Shown here: piece by piece, positions 1-12,600 of the stretch
Position numbering within the stretch: the first letter of the stretch is position 1
Layout of the letters: each line of letters opens with the position of its first letter
Assembly: GCF_018143015.1 (NCBI RefSeq)
Contig: NC_054741.1
Coordinates: forward strand, 7,946,683 to 8,010,682
Length of the DNA stretch: 64,000 nt
Origin: Lytechinus variegatus
Taxonomy: Eukaryota > Echinodermata > Echinoidea > Temnopleuroida > Toxopneustidae
Reading direction: 5' to 3'
Translations under genes and position numbers: made by a program
Notes under the pieces: model-generated
Database searches by the model: none
Told to the model about the DNA's origin: nothing
What the model saw: the letters and a program-made list of their open reading frames with translations, nothing else

Positions 1-56
1 GATGAACATGTGTTGATATCTCTCATCCTCCACATATGATTGATATAAGCTGTAAG
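1..56 (-). CDS. Possible next exon of the CLC gene
   Basis: Downstream of exon 601-703, the minus strand has an AG acceptor bordering position 56. The frame matching the incoming phase (0) stays open to the window edge, reading LTAYINHMWRMRDINTC. The preceding intron end is not pyrimidine-rich and the segment is short, so this is only a candidate. Confidence 0.3.
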
Positions 57-600
57 CTGACCTTTTATCCTTCAGATGATCTAATCGTAGCTGGGGTCAA
101 AGGGCATATATAAAGGTCAAAGGTTAATATATCAATACCACGGTACATTGTAGTTAAAAAAGTACTAGGGAAAAAAATGACTCCATTAAATTAGGTGTTT
201 TCTGGGCCTATTACACAGAAAAAAGAAACTCAGAAGAAAAAATATCATTCATATGCAAGAGAAATAATGCCTGACAAAAATGATATCAGTCATTTTTTGT
301 TGCTGATAATTTGTAATGGCTCACTAAAACAATGTATATTTGATTGACTTTTAATACAGGCCTTTGAGAGCATTTCAATTTTATTTTTGAATATGACTTT
401 AAAACAGATCATAATTTTATACTGAATTAGAATAGAAATCTTTAATTCATATCATGATATCCTCATACAAACATCTGTCTTCAGAATCATTCATATTTGA
501 GCATATAAAATAAGGATGCATTCAAGCTGGATTGCATTTGACTGGATTGAATATGAAAGGAGAAGATGATTAAAGATGTAAAAATATATATACTTCTTAC

Positions 601-3600
601 CTTTTGGTAATCTAATGGATTCACTTCAGGGTTATCTTGGTCAAGGGTATCATTTGGTCCTTGAAAAAGATCTTCATTCAGCAACATAATCTGAAGCTCA
701 ATTCTTTATTTAGAAACAAAAGAGTCAATAAATTTTAAATCATTTAGTCGCAACATTAGTATTTATTTCCATATTAAAAAGCATATACACAATGAAATAT
801 AGTAGATTGCCCACATTCAATTTGACTGGCACAGTCATGCTGGTCATCTGTGGGGTCCAACAAATTAATAACACTTCATATTGACGTATTTCAAGTAGAA
901 AATATATAAAGATAAAAAAACGAACAAACATAAACAGTAGGTAAAATTAGCAAACCATCAAGAACATTAATTATAGAAGTAATTCACACAGAACATAGGT
1001 AAAAGATAAAACTAAAAAAATCAGACATAAAATTGTTTTAAACAAACATGTAAATGCAATTATTAAATACATAGATAATAAAAGTATCTGCAAGATATGT
1101 CTGTCATATGCACAAATAAATGAATAGTATTAATAAACACTTAACATAGGTAAACAGTAGAAATCAAGAATCAATTATCAAATTGTAAGTATAAGTATAC
1201 TTGCATAAACATAAACTCAGAAACTATCACATACTAGTATGTTGTGCACATACATTAAGGTTAATAATAAGCTTTGCTAAAGTGCCATATTGGTTATTGA
1301 AAATCTGTACTGTGCCACTATCCAACATGTGTATCGAGCAAGGAGTCATGACATGGTATCCAAGGTTCCCACATAAGAGCCTCTGGCAAAGGTCAAGGGG
1401 CACCATAACACTTAATATGAGGCCTATTAATTGGCATACCTGATGACTGCAGTCAACCTCTCATCTCTCTAACTCATCACGCCTTTTCATCTTTTCTGGT
1501 TTACGATTCTTTTACGACTTCATTCACCTCAGAAATCCTTCAAACCCTCTACATTCTCGCCTTTCCTAATTTTCTTATTCCACCTTGGACTCACCACATG
1601 GTGTAATGCAAACCATTACTGCTTTCATTCTTGATTACACACAAAAAAGACATGAAACAATTCTGTCTGAAGCAAATCTTTCTGTTTTCCAAAAAAGTCA
1701 TTCGATCCCTTTGACAATCTTACCTGGTGATGATACCCCGGAACTGATTTTTGTTGCTGGGATCATCCCCTCCCTTGATAACGGGATACCCTCCATGTCC
1801 CGTCTCTATTAGTAGCTTGGCAACCTCCTCAACTGACACTCTGGGATGAAGCGTTCGCACTGGTGATGTCATTGCGTGTTTAGCTTGATATAATTCCAAG
1901 TTTACACTTAGAAAAAGAGATATAACACGTATTGGGTAATTGACTAATCAACAAGAAGGAATCAGAGGTTGCTATTTTAACCATATGGAAATAATATACT
2001 AGTAGTGATGTTAATTGATCGATCAGTCACAAATTTAATTATGTCAGATGATAATTGCTGACAAGTTCTGCACAAAGATGGTTCCACATTTTCTTTAATG
2101 AACAAATATGTACCACCAACAGAGGAGGTGGTTTAAACTATGGTTCCCGAGGTGATAAAGGAAAGTGACCATTTGTGTCACTGAAGCATCACTGACGGTT
2201 TCAATAAACTGTTCAGAATGCTGGTTAACATGTACATATCCTGGAAGAATATTAAGGCTCTGTCAAATCAATCTGTGCAAGCCTTGCATGTGACTATTTT
2301 TGCTACACACAGGTTAACCACACTGACAGTATCTCGCAAGTTCATGCAAGTTTGATTTACACGCAGAAAAGTTTTGAACATGCTCAAAACATTTTTGCGG
2401 GCGAGTCGCGGGCAATCACCTACAACTCACCCACATGGCTTGCACAGATCGATACAACAGAGCCTTCAATATCAGTTTGGCTCATGATATCACTATTGGT
2501 CAATATTCCATCCCTTGTTCAAAATGCACAGGGGCCTGTTTCATAAAACCTTATAACTGTAGTAGCTTTGTCAGTGAATGTAACTCCCATGAAAACCTTG
2601 ACTGTGATTGGCTGCTCAGCCCTGTTACCATGGTACTTGCCATAATGTTAAAGTTACCAGAGTTGTAATTCTTAATGGAATATGACCCAGGCCTGTCATA
2701 ATCTATGTGTAGTATATTCACATTAATTTCATCATCTATTTACAATCTTAAATGAGATTAAGATCAATTGCAGTCTTACTTTTTTCCTTGATGCATGATG
2801 ACTGGTTCCTCGTCCAGGAAAGGGATACACTTGACCTCTAGAAGGGCATGGTATAGGGGATGGGTCAGGTAGTCTCCGACCCACTTGGCTACCATGATGG
2901 CTACCATGATTGGTAGCAAGAATTGGATGTCGTTGGTGATCTCCATCTATTGGAGATAAAAGAGAGAGAAAATGAACCGTTATATTTGACTTCTAGAAGG
3001 GCATGGTAAAGTGGATGAGTAAGGCAGTCTCCAAAACACTTCAACCATGATCGGTAGCAAGAACTGGATGTCGTTGGTGATCTCCATCTGTCGGAGGTAG
3101 ATTTTCATTTTAGATTCTTCATGTACTCTTTTATTTTGATGACACAATAGTCTATCCCAATGAGCTGACCCTTTGTGCCATTTTATATTTCCTCCTCATT
3201 TGGTTTTAAAAAGTTTTTTAATATCGTTTATTTTCATCAGTTTATCAAACAAAAAAGATAATAGAACAATATAATGAAAGATTGTGAAACATATGTTATG
3301 TGAAATGTGCTACATATATCTGCAGTCTGCAGTGTCATCTTACCATAATGACAGTGAGAGACATGGTCAACCTAGACACGCCCCCAAAGAAGGATGCAGC
3401 ACCAATCAGAGCAAACGCTCCTGGATCCATCCACGCCCAGTATTCACCGGTCTGGACGCCAAACATTGACACCATCGTCAGTCCAATCAGCCGGCCATAC
3501 AGACCACCTATATACCTGGGAGAGATTTCAGGGTAAATGAACGTTATTAGGATTTAATCTGAGATGTGGTGTGAATTACATCTAGCAATCATTTTCAAGA

Positions 3601-6600
3601 AACACACACATGGGTCCTGTTACACAAAGGTTTTTTAGCGATTATTCTTAAACCTAATTGTACATCATAGTCAATGCAATCAATCATGAAATAATGTTCT
3701 ATGATCATTGTTAAGCATTGTGTTACAGGCCCATGGATCATCAAGGCGAATGGGTTATATTTTGCTGACATCAGACTTTAGTGAAAAAGCACAAGAAATG
3801 CTGGTAATAAAGGTCCAACACATTTCTATCATCTGACTTCTTTCACAAGATATTCCTCATTGAGGAATCACTATAAAAAAACAATCGTGTACATTTCTAA
3901 TCACTTTATGTATTACAAGTACAACCACTACTATCAGTTACTTCACTATATTGTTACATGAATAAAACATTGCATACTAACAAATGAATACATTGCACTC
4001 AACTAGTAATGGTAAATTCAAGGGCAAAAAATAGAGAGATACAATTCTATCTTCGATCAGGGGGCAACATATCGCACATAATTATCAAGGTATAGCTCAT
4101 TAACGCAGCCAAATGACCCTGCCATGGCATTGAAATCTGTCATGTCTATTTTTTTTACATCAAAATTAATAACCACATTCTGTACATAAGGTCCAAATTT
4201 AGTACAGTGGGTAACACAAATTAATTAACCATATCCACGAATGTACAAACGAATTCATTAAAATTGCCAAATGTTTGGTTAAGTTTTGACTTACAGCATG
4301 GGAACTACCAGACCAGCCGAGATGGAAGGTCCACACGACCAGCAAGCCATGATGAAGTAGAATGCAAGGACAGTGAGAAGAGCACCGTAGGTGAACTCCC
4401 AGTGGGTGTCACGAGAGAAGAGGTGATGGATGGCTTCTTCACCGGTCACAAACAACAGGGTAGCAACTATTAAAGAAAATCATGATGAAGAAGAGGAGAT
4501 GACTATGGCTTTGATTATCCTTTTTATCAAATTGATTAATCAAAGTCACAAACAGGGTGGCAACTGAAAAAGTTAACCCTAACTAGACTGGGGAACCAAC
4601 CACCCCCCCCCCCCCGCGATAAGTATAAGGTGCGAAAATAATTTCTTGACATTTATTTTTTCAAGTCTTTTGCAACTATCAAGGCCATGCTATATTTTTG
4701 CCGCCCGGATGTGTGGTTCCAAAGTTACCCAATATGTGGTACATGCATGTAAGTGAGTGTCGCTCGACCCCCTCCCCGGTTGCCTCCCATCTACTATCCC
4801 ATCTATCTACCTTGATTGAAAGTTACAATGAAAAGAAGATCAAATGATGATGCTACCCAATATAAATCTTATCCTAAGAGGCCAGCAACCCTTGCCCATC
4901 TTCTAATGGATCTACATGTACCTTGATTGAAAGTCTTGTTACTGAATGATAAGGTGCCATTGGTGTTGTATTGAACCATGCCTGGCTCACACGTATACAT
5001 GCTGACTGATTTCCCTGTAGAAGCCTGTTCATCTAAACATCTAGGACTATACCCAGTTGGTCTGGAAATGTAAGAAACAAAAACCCATCAAATCACATGA
5101 AGCAAGCATTAAAATTACTGTTATTGACAATGAGTTGAGTAATGCATCAATCAGTTCTTATACCAGTACAAAATATGTTTAATAGTGTACTTCAATGAAT
5201 AAATGTATATAAATACAATGATATCAAAGTCACTCTCTTTTCACATTTAAAGACCCCAAGATGACCTTCATGAATGAATTTTCTCTGCGTTTTAGTATAT
5301 GTGAAAGTTGTAATTGCTTTAAATTATGAGTTTGTGAAATGAAATAAATATGGAGAAAAATGGTGGTCAGACCTACAAAATGATTGATAATTTCTTGGGA
5401 TTTCTCTTTGATGCATCTGAGAACACTAGCTTATTTATATCTATATTTTTTTTCTTTCTAACTTCTCCAGCAAAGATAACTGACTTACGGTTTGTTTTCT
5501 CCTTCATAATAGCATGTGTAGGGTGAACACTTGAAGGCTGCTGGTAGAAAAACGGTGCCTGTGGCCACTAAAATCTGAAATCATATCATTCAAAGTAACA
5601 TTGTTAGAATATTCAAGTTTACAAAAGGAAACACTAAGGCAATGAGCAACGCCCACCTCCTAGAGGGCCGAACAAACAAGCACAGTGAGTGGTCTGTCAT
5701 TGACTGAGTGTTATGAATAGCTGGTCTTGACATTTACTTCTTTTAGACAATACAGAGAATAAATTAACCCAAAATTTTATTTGTATATAGAAACAAATGG
5801 TTTTGCTTTTAGAGTAAGCATACTTGCTTTTTGTGTACTTGGTACCTTAATTATTGTGGATGAATGCATCAAGTAATTAATTAGTATGATTATCTCACAA
5901 GTGGTTCAATGGTACAAGGATACTCAGAATATTGCATTATGGGTTAGGAACTGGGCCAGATTTGAGTAGTTTAGGACTTGATGTGGTGCTATTGAGACTG
6001 CTGGTTTGTATCTGCTTTAAACTGACAAATTAATCAGCTTGCTGATTCAACAGCGAGAAGACATTCACCATTTTCATTGCAGTTCTTAATTCATTCCTAA
6101 TGTAACTAGCTATTTGCTCAAAACGTATATCACTCTATGCATTGTAGTGACGGCATTGCATATCAGACATTATAACTACCTAAATATTAGCTTTATACAA
6201 AGGAAGGAAATAACTAAACAATTACGTTGGCAAAATACATTATCTAATTACAAAAAAAACACTTTGTAATGCTTTTTGTATGATATTTCTGATGTCAGAA
6301 TGAAGTTAAATTTTTCAACATTTTCACTAATAGCTATACAAATATATACAATCTTGGAATTTACTATAATAATGCAGGGTTCCAACAGCCTCATCAGTTT
6401 CTGTTGCCATGGTAACCTTGTCAATGCGATCATGCGTCGTCTGAGTCTAGCAAGCTTGAGGTTACTGAAGACAAACAGGCTTCCCAGGACACCGCCGATG
6501 ATTCCGATGATGACCGTTGGGATAAACATGATGATGTTGACATCGATGCCTTCTCTGACCTGATAATGCATTGTGGGTAATGGAATATTAATGAAAATAT

Positions 6601-9600
6601 TATTTTTTTATGTAATACATAGTTCAATACAATTTCATTTTACCATACTCCAGAAAACTACAACTTTCATTGTAACTTTGAAGATCAAAGCTGTGTTCTA
6701 GATAGATGAGTAAAAATCAAAACACAACAATAGGCAAATCTATTATTTATTATAGATTCCAGTATGTGGAATACAATGCACAATTAAATCAAGAGTCCTA
6801 TAATCATATTAATGCAGCATCATTAGACTGGCTTTATCAGAGTAGTTGTCGGACATACATTATCTAAAAGATGTAGGGGAGTGCGTTCCATTAGAAAAGG
6901 GGCAAATTCTACAATATGGTACTTCTTCCTCAAGTACTAAAACTTAATTTCAAGATCAAGACTGTTGTCCCCACCTTGTCCACTAGACCAGATACAGAAA
7001 TGTTTTTTTTTTTGAGGGGGTCTTCTAGCCTTCATCAAGGTGACTTTACAAGATGCTGCATCTCACCTTCTCGTCCTCATCAAGAAAGCAATACAACATA
7101 CATGATTTTATCTTCTTGTCTCTTCAACCACATCAAGTTGACTTGATGAAGTTCAAGAGATGGCATTTCAGCAGTCTTGTCCTGACAAAGACAAGCTGAT
7201 GAGACATAGTATCCTGTTTCCTTGATTCAATTTCTTGTCTTGAATCTTACTGCACTTTTTAAGGTTCAGTAGAGAACTCACCTGAAACATGATGTATTTC
7301 TCTGCCTTGAAAAGCCCAAAGTTTCCTTGGTATCTGAACGCTGAGAAAGCCGAGTTGAAGAGGTCGGTTGTTACTGTTGATACCATGCAACAGAAAAACA
7401 CCTGCAATCATCAAACAAGGCATCCTAAAGTGTCACAACTTTTCTTGATTTCAAAACTACCATTTTCATCCTTATTATTCTTTCACCATTGAACCCATTT
7501 TTTGATCAATTGTCTAATCATTAATATTGTACTCACTACTAGTTTCCAATTTTTGTATTTTCATTTCAAAATACATCTCGGACCCTGTCTTGCAAAGAGT
7601 AGCGACCGATCAGATCAATCATAACGGAAAGTCAGCAACACCATAAGGATCATGAGTACACGTATCAGCTCAAAGTGTTTGCCAACTCTACAGTCACACA
7701 CACGAACTGACTCCAAAAAGACAAAATCTATATGTTATTCCAAATGACAGATGACTATCAGTCAATTTGGAGGCAGTTTCGTTTGTGTGATTTTAGCATT
7801 GTTATTCAATACTCATTCATGCATCAAGTTGTCGACAAATCTGTGTGCTCCTGATCATCATTTCAAAAAGGACATTGCTACATTCCCACCAAAAGAGAAT
7901 TATGACATTTATAGATTTCCACACTTACATTGAACTGAATTTTCACAATTGATTGGATTAATTACAACTCTCTGTAATATGGGGCACAGCTCTACATGGA
8001 GATTGGGTATATCCTACCTGCCAAGATAATTTCATACTCCAAAACGATGAGACCTCTTCCATAGCAAACAAGAGTCCCCCCACAGGAGCTCCAAAGGCCG
8101 ATGCTACCCCAGCTGCTGCTCCAGCTGATATGAAATTTCGTCTACACAAAACAAGGAAATGAAATCACTTACTAACAGAATTTTTTACATTCTTGAAGAA
8201 CAAAATTTATCATAATCGTCATTGCTTGCATAACACCCGATACTTAGTTCATCAGAAGTCTCTTAGTGCACTACAATAAAGCCATATCATTTAAAGGACT
8301 AAATTCCTGCTAGATCCCCATTCATCTCACCTGGGTTGATAGCAGCATAATATGGATGAATTTCTTGCTAAAAGAAAATATCACTAGTAGAAGTACTACC
8401 CAAACCACTTAAATCATTTCTAATGACTATTTGAAAACTCATTTCTGATTCCATTATCTTGTCAATGTCAACAAAGAATATTTGCATTTATAGAAATTCT
8501 CCTTGGTCAATTCACAAACTAGCTTAATACACTATAGTACAAGCTAATGATTTTCAATATTTAAAGACAGATTCAATTCCAACATTGCATGCATAATTTA
8601 CAGAATAAATGCCTGATTATAATTAAGGCTTAACATTAATAGAATTGGGGTATGTGACTACAAGTAGAAATACATCAATGATAAGAAATGCTGAAGAAAA
8701 GATATGAAACCAGACTATTTCAACATATAGTAGTTCAAAGTTGAAAGACTATACTAATAGTTAAAAGGTTATACTGACTTACTTACCTATCTTCTGGGTT
8801 TCTAAATCTTTCAAATAATGGCAAGGCAAATTTCATAGTCTCTGATTTGAACTGACTCACTCCTGCACCAATCAGGGATCTGCACATAACACATATGGAG
8901 AAACAAAATTGTTTTAAAAAGCATGTCCACAGAGTGGTAATGACATGTACCAAAATGAATACATCACTGTAATTTTGATAATATTGAAGGGTTTTTTTTA
9001 TATGGCACTGAATCCATCAAGAAATCTCTAATTATTTTACAGACAATAATATACTATGACACAATTTTTTTATTAATTCTGGCTTGGCCATACACAATGT
9101 ACCGTATTTGCCGGCGTAAAGGCATGACAGAATTCCTGGCAAAGTCAGACAAAAAACTTGGTTGGAAAATTGTTCAACAATCGCCGCAGAATGGGAAATA
9201 ATAAACACACATGCTTTAATTCTTCTAACTTACTATTTCATCTTTCCCGGAGGCGACGCAAGGAAAATAATCCACCATCGGCGTGAAGAAGCGGCCGAGG
9301 TAAACAAGCGCTGCGAAGGTAAACAAGTGCGGCGGATGTATCTTATTTCTTTCAATTAATGTCTTCTTTTCTTACAAATAGAGTTGAATAAATACACAAG
9401 CACGGGCGGTGTTTCAATGTTTTTTTACTGAAGTCGGCGATGTCATATGAGAGAAATAAAGACAGAGAGAGGTAAAGACAAAGAGAAATAAAGATGAACA
9501 CTGATTCTTTCTTGGAGGTTTGTGGTCTTGAAAAAGACTGTTTGTTTACCAGGCTAAAAGCCATAAAAATCTTCCTCGTCTGAGCTTTCCTCAAACAATT

Positions 9601-12600
9601 GCCGGAGCTGCTCATCATCCATGTCTGGGTAGGCCAAATCCTCGGTCTTCACCCCTTTCGTCGCGATGGTGGAGCTGCTGGGCACATCAAACGTCAGGGG
9701 CGTCTGGTCTGCGTTGCCCATCCTATCGAGGGGATAGTCGATGTGGGTCCTTCGTCGGATGGACAGATCGTGCCGCTTCATGAACCGGTAGGCCCATGAG
9801 GTCCCAGCCATGAAGTCATGAACTCCTTGCTCGTTGGCAATCTTCCTAGCCTTCAAGCACAGAGCCAATGTGGACACAGCATGACCCTCTGCCCTCTTCT
9901 CCTGCACCCAGCTGAAGACGGTCTCCTCTACCTCTGGCCACCTTGATTTGCCGCTCCTCATCGCCCTCTTCTTACTCGGCATGGCCTTCAACGTCTCCTT
10001 GCTGTTGCGCCATCGACGAACGTTCTTCTCATCGACGTCGTATTTCCTGCCTGCAGCCCTGTTGCCAAACTCCTCTGCATACGTGCAGACAGCGAGTTTG
10101 AATGAAGCGGTGTACGAACTTCTCATGATGATCGAGGGTAGTAAGAGATGCTGAGCAGGAGTAGCTGGAATCTGGAATGGATGGCGAAGATGTCGAGCTT
10201 GGTGATTGCACTGCAACAGATGATCGAGTTGATAACGGAGCTGTTGTAATCACTGGAACTGATGGTATGAATGATGACAGGCCTTGATTTCACAACCATT
10301 TTATAGGCATAAACTCACTCCGTGATCTGTAACGAGGGTCACATAGGCACTAATCTCTTTTTAGTTCTTTTAAGAGTGATTGGCTCTGCTATTGTCCTCT
10401 AATTGGTGTTCGATTGGCGCATTACGTAACGCACTAATCCCCTTTTGTTTAGTGGAACTGATGCCCTGTAGATCCTATTGTGCACTAATTTATTTCTGAC
10501 TGGTGTATTACATAATGCTTAAGTGTACCCATTTTTATTAAAATTTACTCCTGCCACCCTGTAACTGGTACGTACATCATTGCCACTTGTTTATGCGCAT
10601 TTAGTTTATAACACAAATTATCAATTCATGCACAAAGCAATTTCAAATAACATACCTTGTTATAGTTCCCTCGATCTCTTCCTGAGCGGGAAAATATATA
10701 TATTTGCCTATACGCCGGCAAATACGGTAAGTACTTTCTCCACACCCTAGGGAGTATTCCAGAAAGGGTTATAATCAAGCTTAAATTGCCTAAATATACT
10801 ACAATTGTCTTTTGCAACCTACCATGTAGAAATAAACATTTGTGATGAGAGTAGAGACTAGATTGTCTTTCTATAAAAAGTGCATGAGTGTCTCGGTGGA
10901 ATCCTTTTTTTATATGAAGTGTCACTAAATAACTACACCAATATATATTTAATAATAATAGGCATTTATATAGTGCCATCTATTCTATTCCGAGGCACAC
11001 AAGAAAAGAAAGAATGAGAAAGTTTGGATGAGTGTCACAGTGCCAATAACTAATACTAAAATACTTCAATACTAATATAGGGTCATTCCATGCCAATTCA
11101 CCCAATGAATGTGCAGTTTTGCACCCGACCCTCTCAGAATTTGTTGTAGTTTGGTATACATAAAATTCACCATGGCCCAAGCACAAAACAAAAAAATAAG
11201 TCCAATTGGTCCGTCGGTTTTTTATTAAGCTTAATCAGTTCACAAATAAAACATTAAACATTTATGCTCATGAATAGGTATCTGTTCAGGCATTTTGATG
11301 TTCAGCAATATATATCACATAGATATATATATATTTCGATGATAAAAGTGAAGACTTTACTAAAACATGAATATATATATATATATATGATATATATTGC
11401 CGAACATCAAAATAAATATATATTGCTGAACATCAAAATGCCTAAACAGATACTTATTCATGAGCACAAATGTTTAATGTTTCATTTGTGAACTGATTAA
11501 GCTTAATTTCTTTTCATGTGTTTGCATACTGTAACTTAAGATTGGAAGAAATGATGTAACTAGTAAACACTTTACTAACATGAATATCAGTATGTGGGAC
11601 TAGAGTGAAATTTCACGGTATCTTTGGAAGAGTTTTAAAAGGAGAAGAAATAAAATATCATCATTGATTTTAACATATTTCGTCAACATCATACCAATAA
11701 TTAACATACACGAAAATCAAGTTAAAAATCTATTTGTCCGGGGGTCAAACTCAAGGTCAAAGTTAAGGTCAAAGATCATGACCTAATAAATTGCTCCAAT
11801 GCATTATTTGATGCATGCTATGGATTCCTCTCTGAATTTCCTATCAAATGGTACCAGTTTTGTGAAAATTGGTCAACAGGTTACAACGCATTGGCCATTG
11901 AAAGTTGAAGGTCACGCCCATTTTTGTCAAAACAAGGAGAAAAGGGCGGGCCGCAGCGCGAGAACCGACCGACCAATTGGACTCATTTTTTTTGTTTTGT
12001 GCTTGGGCCATGGGGAATTTTATGTGTACCAAATTACAACGAATTCTGAGACGGTCGGGTGCAACCACTGGGTGAATCCAGATGGAATGACCCTATATCT
12101 GGTACACAATACTCCAATCATGTCATAATATATTGAGATCTGGTATGGTTTTGATCATAAGAATTCTACAATACACAAAGCGCAGGGTATGAATGTCTTG
12201 TTGCTTTATAGGGCTTTCTTGCACCAATGCAACACACAACTGATAGCACAACATGGACAACTTACCCCATATGGATCATAGGACCTTCTGGTCCTACTGG
12301 TAGTCCGCTGCTAACGGCACAGATACAAGAGAAGAACTTCACAACCAGGGTCTTTACATTGAAGATGTGACGTACCTTGGTCCCATTCAAGAACCCAATC
12401 AGTTCAGGCATCCCAGAACCAGCAGCAGAAGGTCGCAAGTACTGTCAAATAGAAAATAGGGTCTTATAAATATGCTCGTGATTCCAATTAGAACCAAATA
12501 AGACATATATATTCCAAAGAGCTACAATTTTTTCGGCATGTTTAATAAGAGATCAATTAATGGATAAGCGATAGCTAAATTCATAATCATGAGAACATGC

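Noticed and set aside
3344-3507. CLC exon with acceptor at 3508-3509
   Set aside because: This acceptor breaks the frame from the previous exon; using the AG before 3515 keeps phase and yields [11 protein letters not shown].
11799-12128. 109-codon frame with [12 protein letters not shown], mirrored at 10980-11186
   Set aside because: The two similar 'proteins' are the two arms of one inverted repeat, not genes.
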